Source: DTU018 sp029550685
GTDB lineage: Bacteria > Bacillota > Syntrophomonadia > Syntrophomonadales > Syntrophomonadaceae
Direction: 5' to 3'
Length of the DNA stretch: 8,348 bases
NCBI GenBank assembly: GCA_035412805.1
Contig: DAONVO010000097.1
Location: 1 to 8,348 of the forward strand
Under the pieces are notes generated by a model. It was not told the origin of the DNA. It worked only from the letters and a program-made list of their open reading frames with translations, and made no database searches. Every line of letters starts with the position of its first letter. Position 1 is the stretch's first letter. The position numbers and the translations under genes were made by a program. Positions 1-7,032 of the stretch are shown here, in pieces.

Positions 1-49
1 TCGTCGTTCGGGACTTTCACCCTAGAGACAGCACCCATGCCGGGCACAC
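1..49 (-). mobile_element. 5' end of a group IIC intron, cut by the window edge
   Basis: Read on the minus strand from position 49 downwards, the sequence opens with GTGTGCCCGGCATGGGTG and continues through AGGGTGAAAGTCCCGAAC. The first five bases fit the GUGYG 5' boundary of group II introns. As I remember it, the stretch is nearly identical to the start of domain I of the Oceanobacillus iheyensis group IIC intron. The remaining domains, any maturase gene and the catalytic domain V would lie left of base 1. Group IIC introns are known to insert just downstream of intrinsic terminator hairpins, and this one begins right behind the hairpin and T tract that follow livF. I see only about 49 bases, so it could be a full intron or a truncated remnant. 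Confidence 0.72.
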
Positions 50-50
50 A

Positions 51-93
51 TAAAACAGGGACGGTTCAGGGGGCGCCCCAAACCGTCCCATGT
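51..93 (-). terminator. Hairpin and T tract after livF, probable liv operon terminator
   Basis: A 9-bp perfect inverted repeat (58-66 with 81-89, GGGACGGTT/AACCGTCCC) encloses a second 4-bp GC stem (69-72 with 76-79) with a three-base loop. Outside it, ACA (55-57) can pair with TGT (91-93) if one base bulges. On the minus strand the stem is followed by TGTTTTAT, a short T tract. It starts 12 bases beyond the livF stop codon, where a Rho-independent terminator would sit. The T tract is weak, so termination may be incomplete. The GGGACGGTT palindrome also resembles dispersed repeats I have seen in clostridial genomes. It forms the upstream exon side of the group IIC intron at 1-49. Confidence 0.6.
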
Positions 94-104
94 TGGTACT
101 CGCA

Positions 105-812
105 TTAAGCCTTACCTAAATATGCCTTTTTCACCTGTTCATTTTCAGCCAGTTCCCGTCCTGGTCCCTGCAAGGTTATATTCCCGGTTTCCAGCACATA
201 ACCATAATCAGCAATATGCAAAGCAGCAGTAGCGTTTTGTTCTATAAGCAGAATGGTCATACCATCGCTATGAATGTCCATAATTATCCTAAAGACTTCC
301 CTAACCAGCAAAGGTGCCAACCCCAGGGAGGGCTCATCCATCATTAACAAACGAGGGCGGGACATCAACGCCCTGCCTATGGCCAGCATCTGCTGTTCAC
401 CACCTGACAGAGTACCAGCTACCTGCCATTCTCTTTCTTTCAAGCGGGGAAACAGATCAAACACCTTCTGGAGATCCTTGTTGATACCGAACTTATCTTT
501 GCGGGCATAAGCCCCCATTTGCAGATTCTCCATGACGGTTAGATTGGAAAAGATGCGGCGTCCTTCCGGAACCAGGGTAATCCCCTTTTTAATGATATCT
601 ACGGTGGGTAATCCGGTAATATCTTCGTCTTCAAAATATATCTTGCCGGAAGCAGCAGGAACCTGGTTGCAAATTGCTCGCAATGTAGTACTTTTTCCTG
701 CTCCGTTGGCACCAATCAGGGTGATGATCTTGTTTTTTGGTACCTCCAGGCTAATACCTTTTAAGGCATGTATTCCCCCATAATAAACCTGTAAATCTTT
801 AATTTTAAGCAT
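105..812 (-). CDS. livF: Branched-chain amino-acid ABC transporter, ATP-binding protein LivF
   Basis: This is the second ATPase of the liv importer; it hydrolyses ATP at the cytoplasmic face of the LivHM channel. The 235-residue product matches the usual LivF length. Visible motifs are Walker A GANGAGKST (residues 34-42), the family's VPEGRRIF segment at the Q-loop position (81-88), signature LSGGE (135-139) and Walker B LLMMDEP (155-161). Then comes IEQN, where LivF proteins carry Gln (192) instead of the usual H-loop His; this is normal for the family. The frame stays open upstream, but I start at the ATG at 810-812, because it gives the conserved N-terminus MLKIKDL and has a weak GGTGG six bases before it. 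It overlaps the livG stop by eight bases, which suggests translational coupling. It is the last gene of the operon. Confidence 0.95.
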   Translation of the reverse strand: MLKIKDLQVYYGGIHALKGISLEVPKNKIITLIGANGAGKSTTLRAICNQVPAASGKIYFEDEDITGLPTVDIIKKGITLVPEGRRIFSNLTVMENLQMGAYARKDKFGINKDLQKVFDLFPRLKEREWQVAGTLSGGEQQMLAIGRALMSRPRLLMMDEPSLGLAPLLVREVFRIIMDIHSDGMTILLIEQNATAALHIADYGYVLETGNITLQGPGRELAENEQVKKAYLGKA

Positions 813-1581
813 CTGTATCCACCGCCCCCAGATAGGCCTCAATAACCTGTTCGTTATTCTGTATTTCTTCGGGACTGCCCACTGCCAGGTTTACACCATA
901 ATCCAATACATAGATCCGCTGGCAAATACCCATGACTACTTCCATATGATGCTCAATCATAAATACGGTCAGGTCAAATTCGTGGCGAATACGATCCACA
1001 AATTCCATTAACTCTAATGATTCCTGGGGATTCATGCCAGCCGCCGGCTCATCCAGGAGCAGCAGTTTTGGTTCAGTGGCCAGAGCGCGAGCAATTTCCA
1101 GACGGCGCTGTTTCCCGTAAGGCAGAGAAGTAGCATTTTCATGAGCTACATCATCCAATTGCACCTTGGCCAGTAATTCCATGCACTCCTGAATATGCTG
1201 TCGACGCTGTCTTCCATAGCGGGGTAATCCCAGGATGGCTTCCCCAAGCGTCGCTTTCAAGCGTACATGCTTGGCTATCATAACATTTTCCAGTACACTC
1301 ATGGTATTAAAAAGACGAATATTTTGAAAGGTGCGGGCTATTCCCTTAGCTGTAACCTGATCTGGTCTCCATCCGGTAATATCCCGGCCGTCAAAGATCA
1401 CCTTTCCGGTGGTGGGGCGATAAACCCCGGTAATGACATTAAAAACAGTAGTTTTACCGGCTCCATTTGGTCCGATCAGACCAATAATTTCTCCTTCGGA
1501 AATTGATAGCTCCAGATCGGATACCGCTCGCAAACCTCCAAATTCCATACTAAGTTGTTCCGTACGTAGTATTTCTGCCAT
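805..1581 (-). CDS. livG: Branched-chain amino-acid ABC transporter, ATP-binding protein LivG
   Basis: This is the partner ATPase of LivF in the liv importer. The 258-residue length is typical for LivG. Motifs read directly are Walker A GPNGAGKTT (37-45), Q-loop RTFQNIRLF around Gln86, and signature LPYGKQRRLEIARAL (153-167), in which the family has YG in place of the usual SGG. Walker B LLLLDEP (173-179), the AAGMNP D-loop (180-185) and the H-loop IEHHM with His211 follow. The insertion rich in Arg and Gln between Q-loop and signature (about 105-135) is characteristic of LivG. Start and stop are tightly packed: the ATG shares one base with the livM stop (TAATG), and the 3' end overlaps livF by eight bases. 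A GGGGTGA stretch about ten bases upstream is the likely ribosome site. No key residue is missing. Confidence 0.95.
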   Translation of the reverse strand: MAEILRTEQLSMEFGGLRAVSDLELSISEGEIIGLIGPNGAGKTTVFNVITGVYRPTTGKVIFDGRDITGWRPDQVTAKGIARTFQNIRLFNTMSVLENVMIAKHVRLKATLGEAILGLPRYGRQRRQHIQECMELLAKVQLDDVAHENATSLPYGKQRRLEIARALATEPKLLLLDEPAAGMNPQESLELMEFVDRIRHEFDLTVFMIEHHMEVVMGICQRIYVLDYGVNLAVGSPEEIQNNEQVIEAYLGAVDTDA

Positions 1582-2651
1582 TAGTTTGCTTCACCCCGTT
1601 TCACTTTCAGGGAGTTTTTAATACCCAGCCGGTTTAAAATCCACTCCCAGTTAATTTCACGGGTACCCAGCAATCCCTGGCGATAGAACAAGATCACCAG
1701 CAGGAGGGTAATTGAGAATATAACCATTCTCATTCCGGGGATACCGGGTATGGCTAATCCAAACAAGTTCATAGGCTGCTCCACAAAGCGCAGCCATTCC
1801 ATAGCTATCGCAAAGATGATAGACGCTATAACTGAACCGGTCAGACTGCCCATGCCTCCCAGCACCACAATCAGCAGAATCTGGAAGGTAAAAGTAAACC
1901 GGTACATGGTGGGGTCAATGGAGGTAATCAGGAAAGCCATAAGGGCCCCGGCAATACCGGCGAAGAAAGCACCAATTGTAAACGACATCAGCTTATGCTT
2001 AAATATATTAACACCCATGGCCTGGGCAGCAATTTCATTGTCACGGATGGCTTTGAAAGCATGACCCCAGCTGCTGTTTATGATCCTCATTAACACTATA
2101 ATAGTAATAATAGCAAAGCCCCAATAAACAAACATACTATCCACAGAAGGAATATTTTTCAGCCCCAAGGCTCCATTGGTTATGGGGATTAAGTTGGTAA
2201 CGATTATGCGAATAATTTCAGCAAATCCCAAGGTGGCTATAGCCAGGTAATCATCCCGCAGGCGTAAAGCTGGGAAGCCGATAAGAAAACCGAAGAAGGC
2301 AGCTACAAGTCCGCCCAGCAATATAGCCGGTAATATAGGCCATTCAACATTGGCCAGCAGCGGATGAATCGGTTCCATAAAATAAATGATTTCCTTGCTG
2401 GCAGGTGACATAGTAAGAATCGCAGCCACATATGAACCGATACACATAAATCCAGCATGCCCCAGGGAGAACATCCCTGTAAATCCCAGAATTAAATTCA
2501 GGCTTAAGGCCAGTATGGCATAAATAGCGGCCAGATTTAACACCCGAACATAAAAGCTGTTCATTGTATTTTGGAATATATACAGTGCTCCGAAGGTGAG
2601 GAGCACAACTACCAGCGTTAAAATAAATTTCAATTTCGCGTGCCTGTCCAT
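1581..2651 (-). CDS. livM: Branched-chain amino-acid ABC transporter, permease LivM
   Basis: This is an inner-membrane permease that pairs with LivH to form the translocation channel. The product has 356 residues with many hydrophobic segments. Family hallmarks are visible: GFTGMFSLGHAGF (about 56-68), the PALRLRDDYLAIATLGFAEI segment (127-146), and the cytoplasmic coupling loop around GHAFKAIRDNEIAAQAMGVN (196-215), which contacts the ATPases. The C-terminus is a short basic tail. The ATG at 2649-2651 sits four bases after the livH stop and has AAGGTG seven bases upstream, partly inside the end of livH. The stop overlaps the livG start by one base. Length and motifs are ordinary for LivM. 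The broader family also carries urea and amides, but nothing nearby points to those substrates. Confidence 0.94.
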   Translation of the reverse strand: MDRHAKLKFILTLVVVLLTFGALYIFQNTMNSFYVRVLNLAAIYAILALSLNLILGFTGMFSLGHAGFMCIGSYVAAILTMSPASKEIIYFMEPIHPLLANVEWPILPAILLGGLVAAFFGFLIGFPALRLRDDYLAIATLGFAEIIRIIVTNLIPITNGALGLKNIPSVDSMFVYWGFAIITIIVLMRIINSSWGHAFKAIRDNEIAAQAMGVNIFKHKLMSFTIGAFFAGIAGALMAFLITSIDPTMYRFTFTFQILLIVVLGGMGSLTGSVIASIIFAIAMEWLRFVEQPMNLFGLAIPGIPGMRMVIFSITLLLVILFYRQGLLGTREINWEWILNRLGIKNSLKVKRGEAN

Positions 2652-2655
2652 GCTC

Positions 2656-3549
2656 TCACACCTTCTCTACTACGTTTTCACCGAGAATTCCGCCCGGTCT
2701 GAATAACAGGATTAATATCAAAACCACAAAGGCAAAGGCATCACGATAACCTGATAGCTCGGGCATAAAACCGACCAGCATAACTTCACATATTCCCAGT
2801 ACAAAACCACCAATCATAGCTCCCGGAATACTGCCGATGCCTCCCATTACTGCAGCAATAAAGCACTTTAATCCGGGAAACATACCCATTAGAGGATCTA
2901 CCTGGGGATACTGCATGCTCCACATAATTCCCCCTACTGCTGCCAAAGCAGAGCCGACAGCAAAGGTAGCACCGATAACTTTATTGACATCAACAGCCAT
3001 CAGGCTGGAAGTTTCAAAGTCGCGTGAGACCGCCCGCATTGCGATGCCCATTTTGGTTTTTTTCACCATATAAGTAACCATTACCAGCAATATTATGGTA
3101 ACCACCGGAATAATAATGGTTAGTGATAAAAATGATATATTACCTATCTGGATGTTCCATACAAGATCATCGGGACGGGGAAACGGTTTGGGCCTGGCAC
3201 CCAAGGCCACAATCCCAAGGTTCTCCAGCAAAAACGAGACCCCAATCGCGGATATCAATACTGAGATGCGGGGAGCGCTGCGCAACGGGCGATAGGCTAC
3301 CCGTTCAATACTTACTCCCAGCAGGGTGGTTAATACTATCGCGATGGCAAAAGAAACGTACCAAGGCAGGGTAAATACCAATATTCCATAAAAAGCTATA
3401 TAAGCGGCCACCATTAGTAAATCTGCATGGGCAAAATTAATCAGCCGTATAATACCATAGACCATGGTGTAGCCTATGGCTATTAATGCATACAGGCTGC
3501 CCAGAGTAATACTGTTGGCCACGTTTTGCAGGAAAACGTCGAGGGACAA
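2656..3549 (-). CDS. livH: Branched-chain amino-acid ABC transporter, permease LivH (TTG start)
   Basis: This is the second channel subunit of the liv importer. The 297-residue protein is almost entirely membrane-embedded. It shows the LivH N-terminal block GSLYALIAIGYTMVYGI (17-33) followed by INFAHADLLMVAAY (37-50). The coupling-loop region lies around RAVSRDFETSSLMAVDVNK (172-190), and there is a conserved Gly-rich helix near the C-terminus. The start codon is TTG (3547-3549). There is no better start close by, the N-terminus aligns with typical LivH proteins, and AAGGAG lies nine bases upstream. It is separated from livK by a 113-base gap that holds a strong hairpin, and from livM by four bases. 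A weak initiation codon plus the upstream hairpin would keep permease output below that of the binding protein. Confidence 0.93.
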   Translation of the reverse strand: MSLDVFLQNVANSITLGSLYALIAIGYTMVYGIIRLINFAHADLLMVAAYIAFYGILVFTLPWYVSFAIAIVLTTLLGVSIERVAYRPLRSAPRISVLISAIGVSFLLENLGIVALGARPKPFPRPDDLVWNIQIGNISFLSLTIIIPVVTIILLVMVTYMVKKTKMGIAMRAVSRDFETSSLMAVDVNKVIGATFAVGSALAAVGGIMWSMQYPQVDPLMGMFPGLKCFIAAVMGGIGSIPGAMIGGFVLGICEVMLVGFMPELSGYRDAFAFVVLILILLFRPGGILGENVVEKV

Positions 3550-3558
3550 CCAAACCCA

Positions 3559-3564
3559 CTCCTT
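3559..3564 (-). promoter_or_regulatory. Ribosome binding site that fixes the livH TTG start
   Basis: AAGGAG on the minus strand, nine bases before TTG at 3547-3549. No in-frame ATG or GTG fits as well, so this site decides the start. Confidence 0.6.
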
Positions 3565-3616
3565 GTGATGAACTTCCTGTTTAAGCAGGATTTGTAATAC
3601 TGTGACTTTACAAAGA

Positions 3617-3648
3617 CATACTCCCCCTCAAGTCTGAAGGGGAGTATG
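3617..3648 (-). promoter_or_regulatory. Intercistronic hairpin between livK and livH
   Basis: A perfect 10-bp inverted repeat, CATACTCCCC (3617-3626) and GGGGAGTATG (3639-3648), surrounds a 12-base loop. In that loop TCA/TGA (3628-3630 with 3635-3637) can add three more pairs around a tetraloop. It begins 15 bases after the livK stop codon in the direction of transcription. The minus strand continues with TCTTTG, so there is no real T tract. I therefore read it as a partial terminator or an RNA-stabilising stem rather than a full stop. In many binding-protein-dependent operons such a stem protects or caps the binding-protein message, which gives more binding protein than permease; that role is inferred here. 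Confidence 0.72.
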
Positions 3649-3662
3649 CGCAAATTCAATTA

Positions 3663-4856
3663 TTATTTGGGATCTACCTTGGCTTCATAGACAAACTTGC
3701 CACCCTCAACTTTCTTGATAACCGCAGTTTTGGTAGCATCGCCATTCTCATCCAGGGTTATTATACCCGTAGCTCCCTTAAATCCGCTGGTTTCGGCCAG
3801 AGCATCACGAATGGCCTGCGGTTCTGCCGAATTGGCTCTTTCGATAGCATCCTTGGCTAAGATATAGGTGTCATATCCCAAGGCTGCGAAAGCATTGACT
3901 TCCTTGTCAGGATACTTCTTGGCAAAAGCGTCCAGGAAAACGGTGGACACTTCGGTTACCGGTTCTTCAGCTGTGAAGTGGGTGCTGAAGTAAATATCCT
4001 GGTAATTAGCTACCTGATTCAAAAACTCTTCAGCTTCCCAGGTATCTCCGCCCAGAATTGGTACGTTTATGCCCATCTCCCGGGCTTTAGCCACTAGAAT
4101 ACCGCATTCCAGGAAGTTTCCGGGAGCAAAAATAACATCTGGATTCTTGGATTTGACTTCAGTTAACTGAGCGGAAAAGTCCTTGTCGCCTGTATTGTAA
4201 TTGACTTTCGCCACGATGGATGCATCACCATTGGTGGCTTTGAATGCCTTTTCAAAGTAACTGCTAAGTCCCACAGAATAATCCTGCTGTACGTCCTGGA
4301 TTATAGCTGCAGTTTTGGCACCCAGTGTATCGGTAGCGTAGTTGGACATAACTGTGCCCTGGAAGGGATCAATGAAACAAACCCGGAAATAATATTCATT
4401 GTCCAGGGTAACAGCTGGATTGGTGGGAGAACACCCAATAACCGGGATACCTTCCCGCTTGGCAATCGGACCGCCGGCCATGGACAGAGAACTACCGTAA
4501 CTGCCGATAATCAGGTTGACTTTCTCCTGAGTGATCAGTCTTTCCACGGCATTGGCAGCTTCTTGTTTCTCACTCTTGTTATCAACAACAACCAGTTCAA
4601 CTTTCTTACCCAGTATTTCTGGATACATTTCTTTGGCCAGTTCAATACCTTCCAGAGTCATCTGGCCGCCAGCAGCATTGGTCCCGGTCAATGGTTCAAA
4701 TACTCCGATTTTGATTACATCGGAATCGGCTGCATTCTTTCCGGCATTCTTGTCGGCATCCTGCTGCCCAGATCCACTGCATCCCACTGCCGCCAGGCTC
4801 AGTATGAGCACTAGGGCAATCAGAACAAAATAGTTCTTTCTTCTCCAACTCAACAA
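3663..4856 (-). CDS. livK: Branched-chain amino-acid ABC transporter, substrate-binding lipoprotein LivK/LivJ type
   Basis: This is the extracytoplasmic solute-binding protein of the importer, a periplasmic-binding-fold type I protein (Peripla_BP_6 family). From the start chosen here it has 397 residues. A basic n-region (SWRRKNY), a hydrophobic stretch and a lipobox ending AAVGC (Cys26) mark it as a membrane-anchored lipoprotein. A Gly/Asn/Asp-rich linker follows, then the two-lobed domain opening with VIKIGVFEPLTG and including IIGSYGSSLSMA and GIPVIGCSPTNPAVT, typical ligand-pocket segments. The frame remains open to GTG at 4907 and has ATGs at 4880 and 4877. I prefer TTG at 4854-4856, because AGGGAGG lies eight bases upstream and because the promoter would leave almost no leader for the GTG. 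All choices give the same mature protein. The exact ligand cannot be read; branched-chain amino acids are inferred from the neighbours. Confidence 0.92.
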   Translation of the reverse strand: MLSWRRKNYFVLIALVLILSLAAVGCSGSGQQDADKNAGKNAADSDVIKIGVFEPLTGTNAAGGQMTLEGIELAKEMYPEILGKKVELVVVDNKSEKQEAANAVERLITQEKVNLIIGSYGSSLSMAGGPIAKREGIPVIGCSPTNPAVTLDNEYYFRVCFIDPFQGTVMSNYATDTLGAKTAAIIQDVQQDYSVGLSSYFEKAFKATNGDASIVAKVNYNTGDKDFSAQLTEVKSKNPDVIFAPGNFLECGILVAKAREMGINVPILGGDTWEAEEFLNQVANYQDIYFSTHFTAEEPVTEVSTVFLDAFAKKYPDKEVNAFAALGYDTYILAKDAIERANSAEPQAIRDALAETSGFKGATGIITLDENGDATKTAVIKKVEGGKFVYEAKVDPK

Positions 4857-4864
4857 CAGCTCCG

Positions 4865-4871
4865 CCTCCCT
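4865..4871 (-). promoter_or_regulatory. Ribosome binding site supporting the livK TTG start
   Basis: AGGGAGG on the minus strand, eight bases before TTG at 4854-4856. Neither the upstream GTG (4905-4907) nor the ATG pair (4875-4880) has a comparable site. Confidence 0.55.
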
Positions 4872-4918
4872 CTGCATCATCTTGAATTCTGTGCCTGAAA
4901 CTCGCACTTACTTTTCTA

Positions 4919-4948
4919 ATTGTACCGCTATGCTTGTACCAATGACAA
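4919..4948 (-). promoter_or_regulatory. Sigma-A type promoter of the liv operon
   Basis: On the minus strand, TTGTCA (4943-4948) matches the -35 consensus at five of six bases. TACAAT (4919-4924) matches the -10 at five of six, with an 18-base spacer. The predicted transcription start is near 4911-4913. This leaves roughly 55 bases of leader before the TTG start of livK. It lies directly downstream of the T tract of the preceding terminator, so a fresh transcript would begin here. Confidence 0.65.
4920..4940 (-). repeat. 7-base direct repeat inside the liv promoter, possible operator
   Basis: GGTACAA occurs twice on the minus strand, at 4934-4940 and 4920-4926, with a 14-base period. The first copy lies in the spacer next to the -35 and the second overlaps the -10. 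This placement would let a bound regulator block RNA polymerase. The repeat is short and could be chance; no regulator gene is present in the window. Confidence 0.35.
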
Positions 4949-4949
4949 G

Positions 4950-4996
4950 AAAAAACACCCGGTAACAATATCCTCCAGCTACAGGGTGATATTACC
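4950..4996 (-). terminator. Terminator-like element after the antiporter gene
   Basis: On the minus strand, CACCC (4984-4988) can pair with GGGTG (4956-4960), immediately followed by six T (4950-4955). The loop is long (23 bases). A competing stem also exists: GGTAATATC (4988-4996) with GATATTGTTACC (4961-4972), nine pairs with a three-base bulge, which shares only one base with the first stem. Either form places a GC-containing stem close before the T tract. It starts 14 bases after the antiporter stop, so it most likely ends the aroF-antiporter transcript before the liv promoter. Confidence 0.55.
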
Positions 4997-5009
4997 TTTA
5001 TTTTCCATA

Positions 5010-7007
5010 TCAGCTAGCCGGCTGATCGGCATGGTTTTCGTTTGTCATAAGTTTGATAACCTGCCGAAGCTTTTCCGGCTCACCAATGACAATTAATTTA
5101 TCTCCGCTTTTAACAATATCATTACCACCAGGATTGGAAATTACTTTGTCTTCTCGATAGATTGCCAACACTGTTAGTCCCAATTTGTTACGTAAGTCGA
5201 TTTCGGCCAAACACTTCCCGTTGGCAAGGTAACCAGGTTCTACCCGCACAGTTGCTATATCGACCCCGCTAAGGTGCAAAGGCATCTCCCGGGCAGCATT
5301 GCGTGAACGGGTACGAAACATTTCATAGTCTTCCTTCCGCACCTGGTCAATGAAATTTTCTATTTCATCTTCCGGTATAAGATAGCGACTAAGCACCCGG
5401 GCAAAGATTTCAATCGAGGTTTCATATTCTTCCGGAATTACTTCACTGGCACCAAGTTCATACAAATCTTGGACATTTGATACGAATCTGGTTCGCACTA
5501 TTATATAGACAGTAGGATTGATCCTCCTGATGGTATTAATGATTCGGCGGGTTGCCGCAGCGTCCGATATAGCTATGACCACAACCCGGGCAGATTCAAT
5601 ATTTACAGCATCTAAGACTACTTCATGGGTAGCGTCTGCATAGTAAATGGGTTCGCCGTTTTCCTTCTCCTTTTTAACCGTGTCAGCATTGATCTCTAGA
5701 ATAACATAGGGAATTCCCGCATAACATGCTGCTCGGGAAAGGTTTCTGCCATTAATACCAAACCCCACAATAATCAAATGGTCGTTCATTGGCACCTTTT
5801 CCTCGATTTCACTGCACCATGGCAATATCCCGCTTCTTAGCCTTTCGGGCAGATGCCAGCGATATACAGCGTCTGCTATACGCGGGGCATAATTCATTAA
5901 AAATGGAGTCATCATCATGGTTAAGATGGAAGCAGCTAGAAAGACCTGGTAGAGGTTGCCACCCAGCAACCCATTGTCAATGCCGGTCTGAGCCAGAATA
6001 AACGAGAATTCTCCAACCTGGCTGAGGCTAAAACCGACTATAATAGCGGTTCGCAGAGGATACCCCAGGACAATGGTGGCCAACAAGGCGACCAGACTTT
6101 TGATAAATAGCAACAGTATAGTGAAAACAGCAACTAGGGCCAGATTTTCCGCCATGGTCTGCAGGTTGAGCAGCATGCCGATGGAAATGAAGAAAATACT
6201 GGTAAAGGTATCAATGAAAGGCATAATATTGGCCATGGCCTGATGGCTGTATTCGGATTCGGCAATAATAAGCCCAGCCAGAAATGCTCCCAGAGCCAGT
6301 GATAATCCGGCGCTGGAAGTAAGCCAGGCAACCGCAAAACAGATCAGTATAATGCTTAGAAGGAATAATTCCCGGCTTTGAGTTCGGGTGATTTGGTACA
6401 AAAGCGGGGGGATTACGTACATAGCCAGCACTATCACCAGTACAATAACGCCGGCCGTTTTGGCGAGAATGTAAAGGGGTGACTGGATTTCGGCTGTTCC
6501 GGCTCCCAGTAATGGAGTAAACAGCATCATAGCTACAACAGCTATATCCTGGAAAACCAGGATTCCCAGGTCTATTTTCCCCTGGGGTGTATCCATTTCA
6601 GCTTTCTCACCAAGCTGTTTTAATACTATAGCGGTACTGCTCAAAGAAACTAAAAATCCCAGAAAAATCGCCTGATTAACAGGCATTCCCATAAACCTGG
6701 CAATTACTTCGGTAAAGACTACTGTAAGTAATACTTGCAGACCGCCTCCCAGCAGAACAGTCTTTTTAATTTCCCGCAAACTTTGAAAAGAAAACTCCAG
6801 ACCGATACTGAAAAGCAGGAAGATTACCCCAATTTCAGCCGTCACGTGTACTTGTTCAGACGATTCGATGAGAGCAAGACCATAAGGCCCAGCCATTATT
6901 CCAGTGAGAAGAAAGCCTACAATAGAAGGAATCTTTAGTCGAGAACATACGAATATGACCCCTACTGCAAGCCCAAGTATGATAACGATCTCGTTTAATG
7001 ATTCCAT
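5010..7007 (-). CDS. Kef-type CPA2 cation/proton antiporter with RCK_N and TrkA_C domains
   Basis: A membrane antiporter exchanging K+ (or Na+) for protons, 665 residues. Residues about 5-378 form the Na_H_Exchanger domain with LLFSIGLEF (64-72), SSTAIVLK (123-130) and FQDIAVV (152-158). Gln153-Asp154 matches the QD pair of KefB/KefC K+/H+ antiporters rather than the DD pair of electrogenic Na+ types. A cytoplasmic RCK_N (TrkA-N) domain follows at about 409-525, with nucleotide-binding GFGING (415-420), acidic Glu438 after strand 2, and YADAT (456-460). A TrkA_C domain lies at about 580-655. The first ATG of three in a row is only one base from AAGAAGG; the third (7005-7007) has the ideal seven-base spacing, so I start there. 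In other Firmicutes such a TrkA_C domain can bind c-di-AMP; that is inference here. It is probably co-transcribed with aroF, 25 bases upstream. Closest named groups are KefB/KefC and YbaL; ion preference is not certain. Confidence 0.9.
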   Translation of the reverse strand: MESLNEIVIILGLAVGVIFVCSRLKIPSIVGFLLTGIMAGPYGLALIESSEQVHVTAEIGVIFLLFSIGLEFSFQSLREIKKTVLLGGGLQVLLTVVFTEVIARFMGMPVNQAIFLGFLVSLSSTAIVLKQLGEKAEMDTPQGKIDLGILVFQDIAVVAMMLFTPLLGAGTAEIQSPLYILAKTAGVIVLVIVLAMYVIPPLLYQITRTQSRELFLLSIILICFAVAWLTSSAGLSLALGAFLAGLIIAESEYSHQAMANIMPFIDTFTSIFFISIGMLLNLQTMAENLALVAVFTILLLFIKSLVALLATIVLGYPLRTAIIVGFSLSQVGEFSFILAQTGIDNGLLGGNLYQVFLAASILTMMMTPFLMNYAPRIADAVYRWHLPERLRSGILPWCSEIEEKVPMNDHLIIVGFGINGRNLSRAACYAGIPYVILEINADTVKKEKENGEPIYYADATHEVVLDAVNIESARVVVIAISDAAATRRIINTIRRINPTVYIIVRTRFVSNVQDLYELGASEVIPEEYETSIEIFARVLSRYLIPEDEIENFIDQVRKEDYEMFRTRSRNAAREMPLHLSGVDIATVRVEPGYLANGKCLAEIDLRNKLGLTVLAIYREDKVISNPGGNDIVKSGDKLIVIGEPEKLRQVIKLMTNENHADQPAS

Positions 7008-7032
7008 CATCATGCCTTCTTCTTTACATAAA

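Noticed and set aside
162..842. Gln in place of the H-loop His in LivF, and Glu at the Q-loop position, as signs of a dead ATPase
   Set aside because: Both are normal LivF family features; Walker A, Walker B and the signature are intact.
1750..2064. 104-residue plus-strand frame antisense to livM
   Set aside because: It is a shadow of the livM coding frame, without a ribosome site or recognisable protein features. The same applies to the other plus-strand frames opposite the liv, antiporter and aroF genes.
4696..4968. 90-residue minus-strand frame overlapping the start of livK
   Set aside because: It lies mostly inside livK in another frame, crosses the liv promoter and has no family features.
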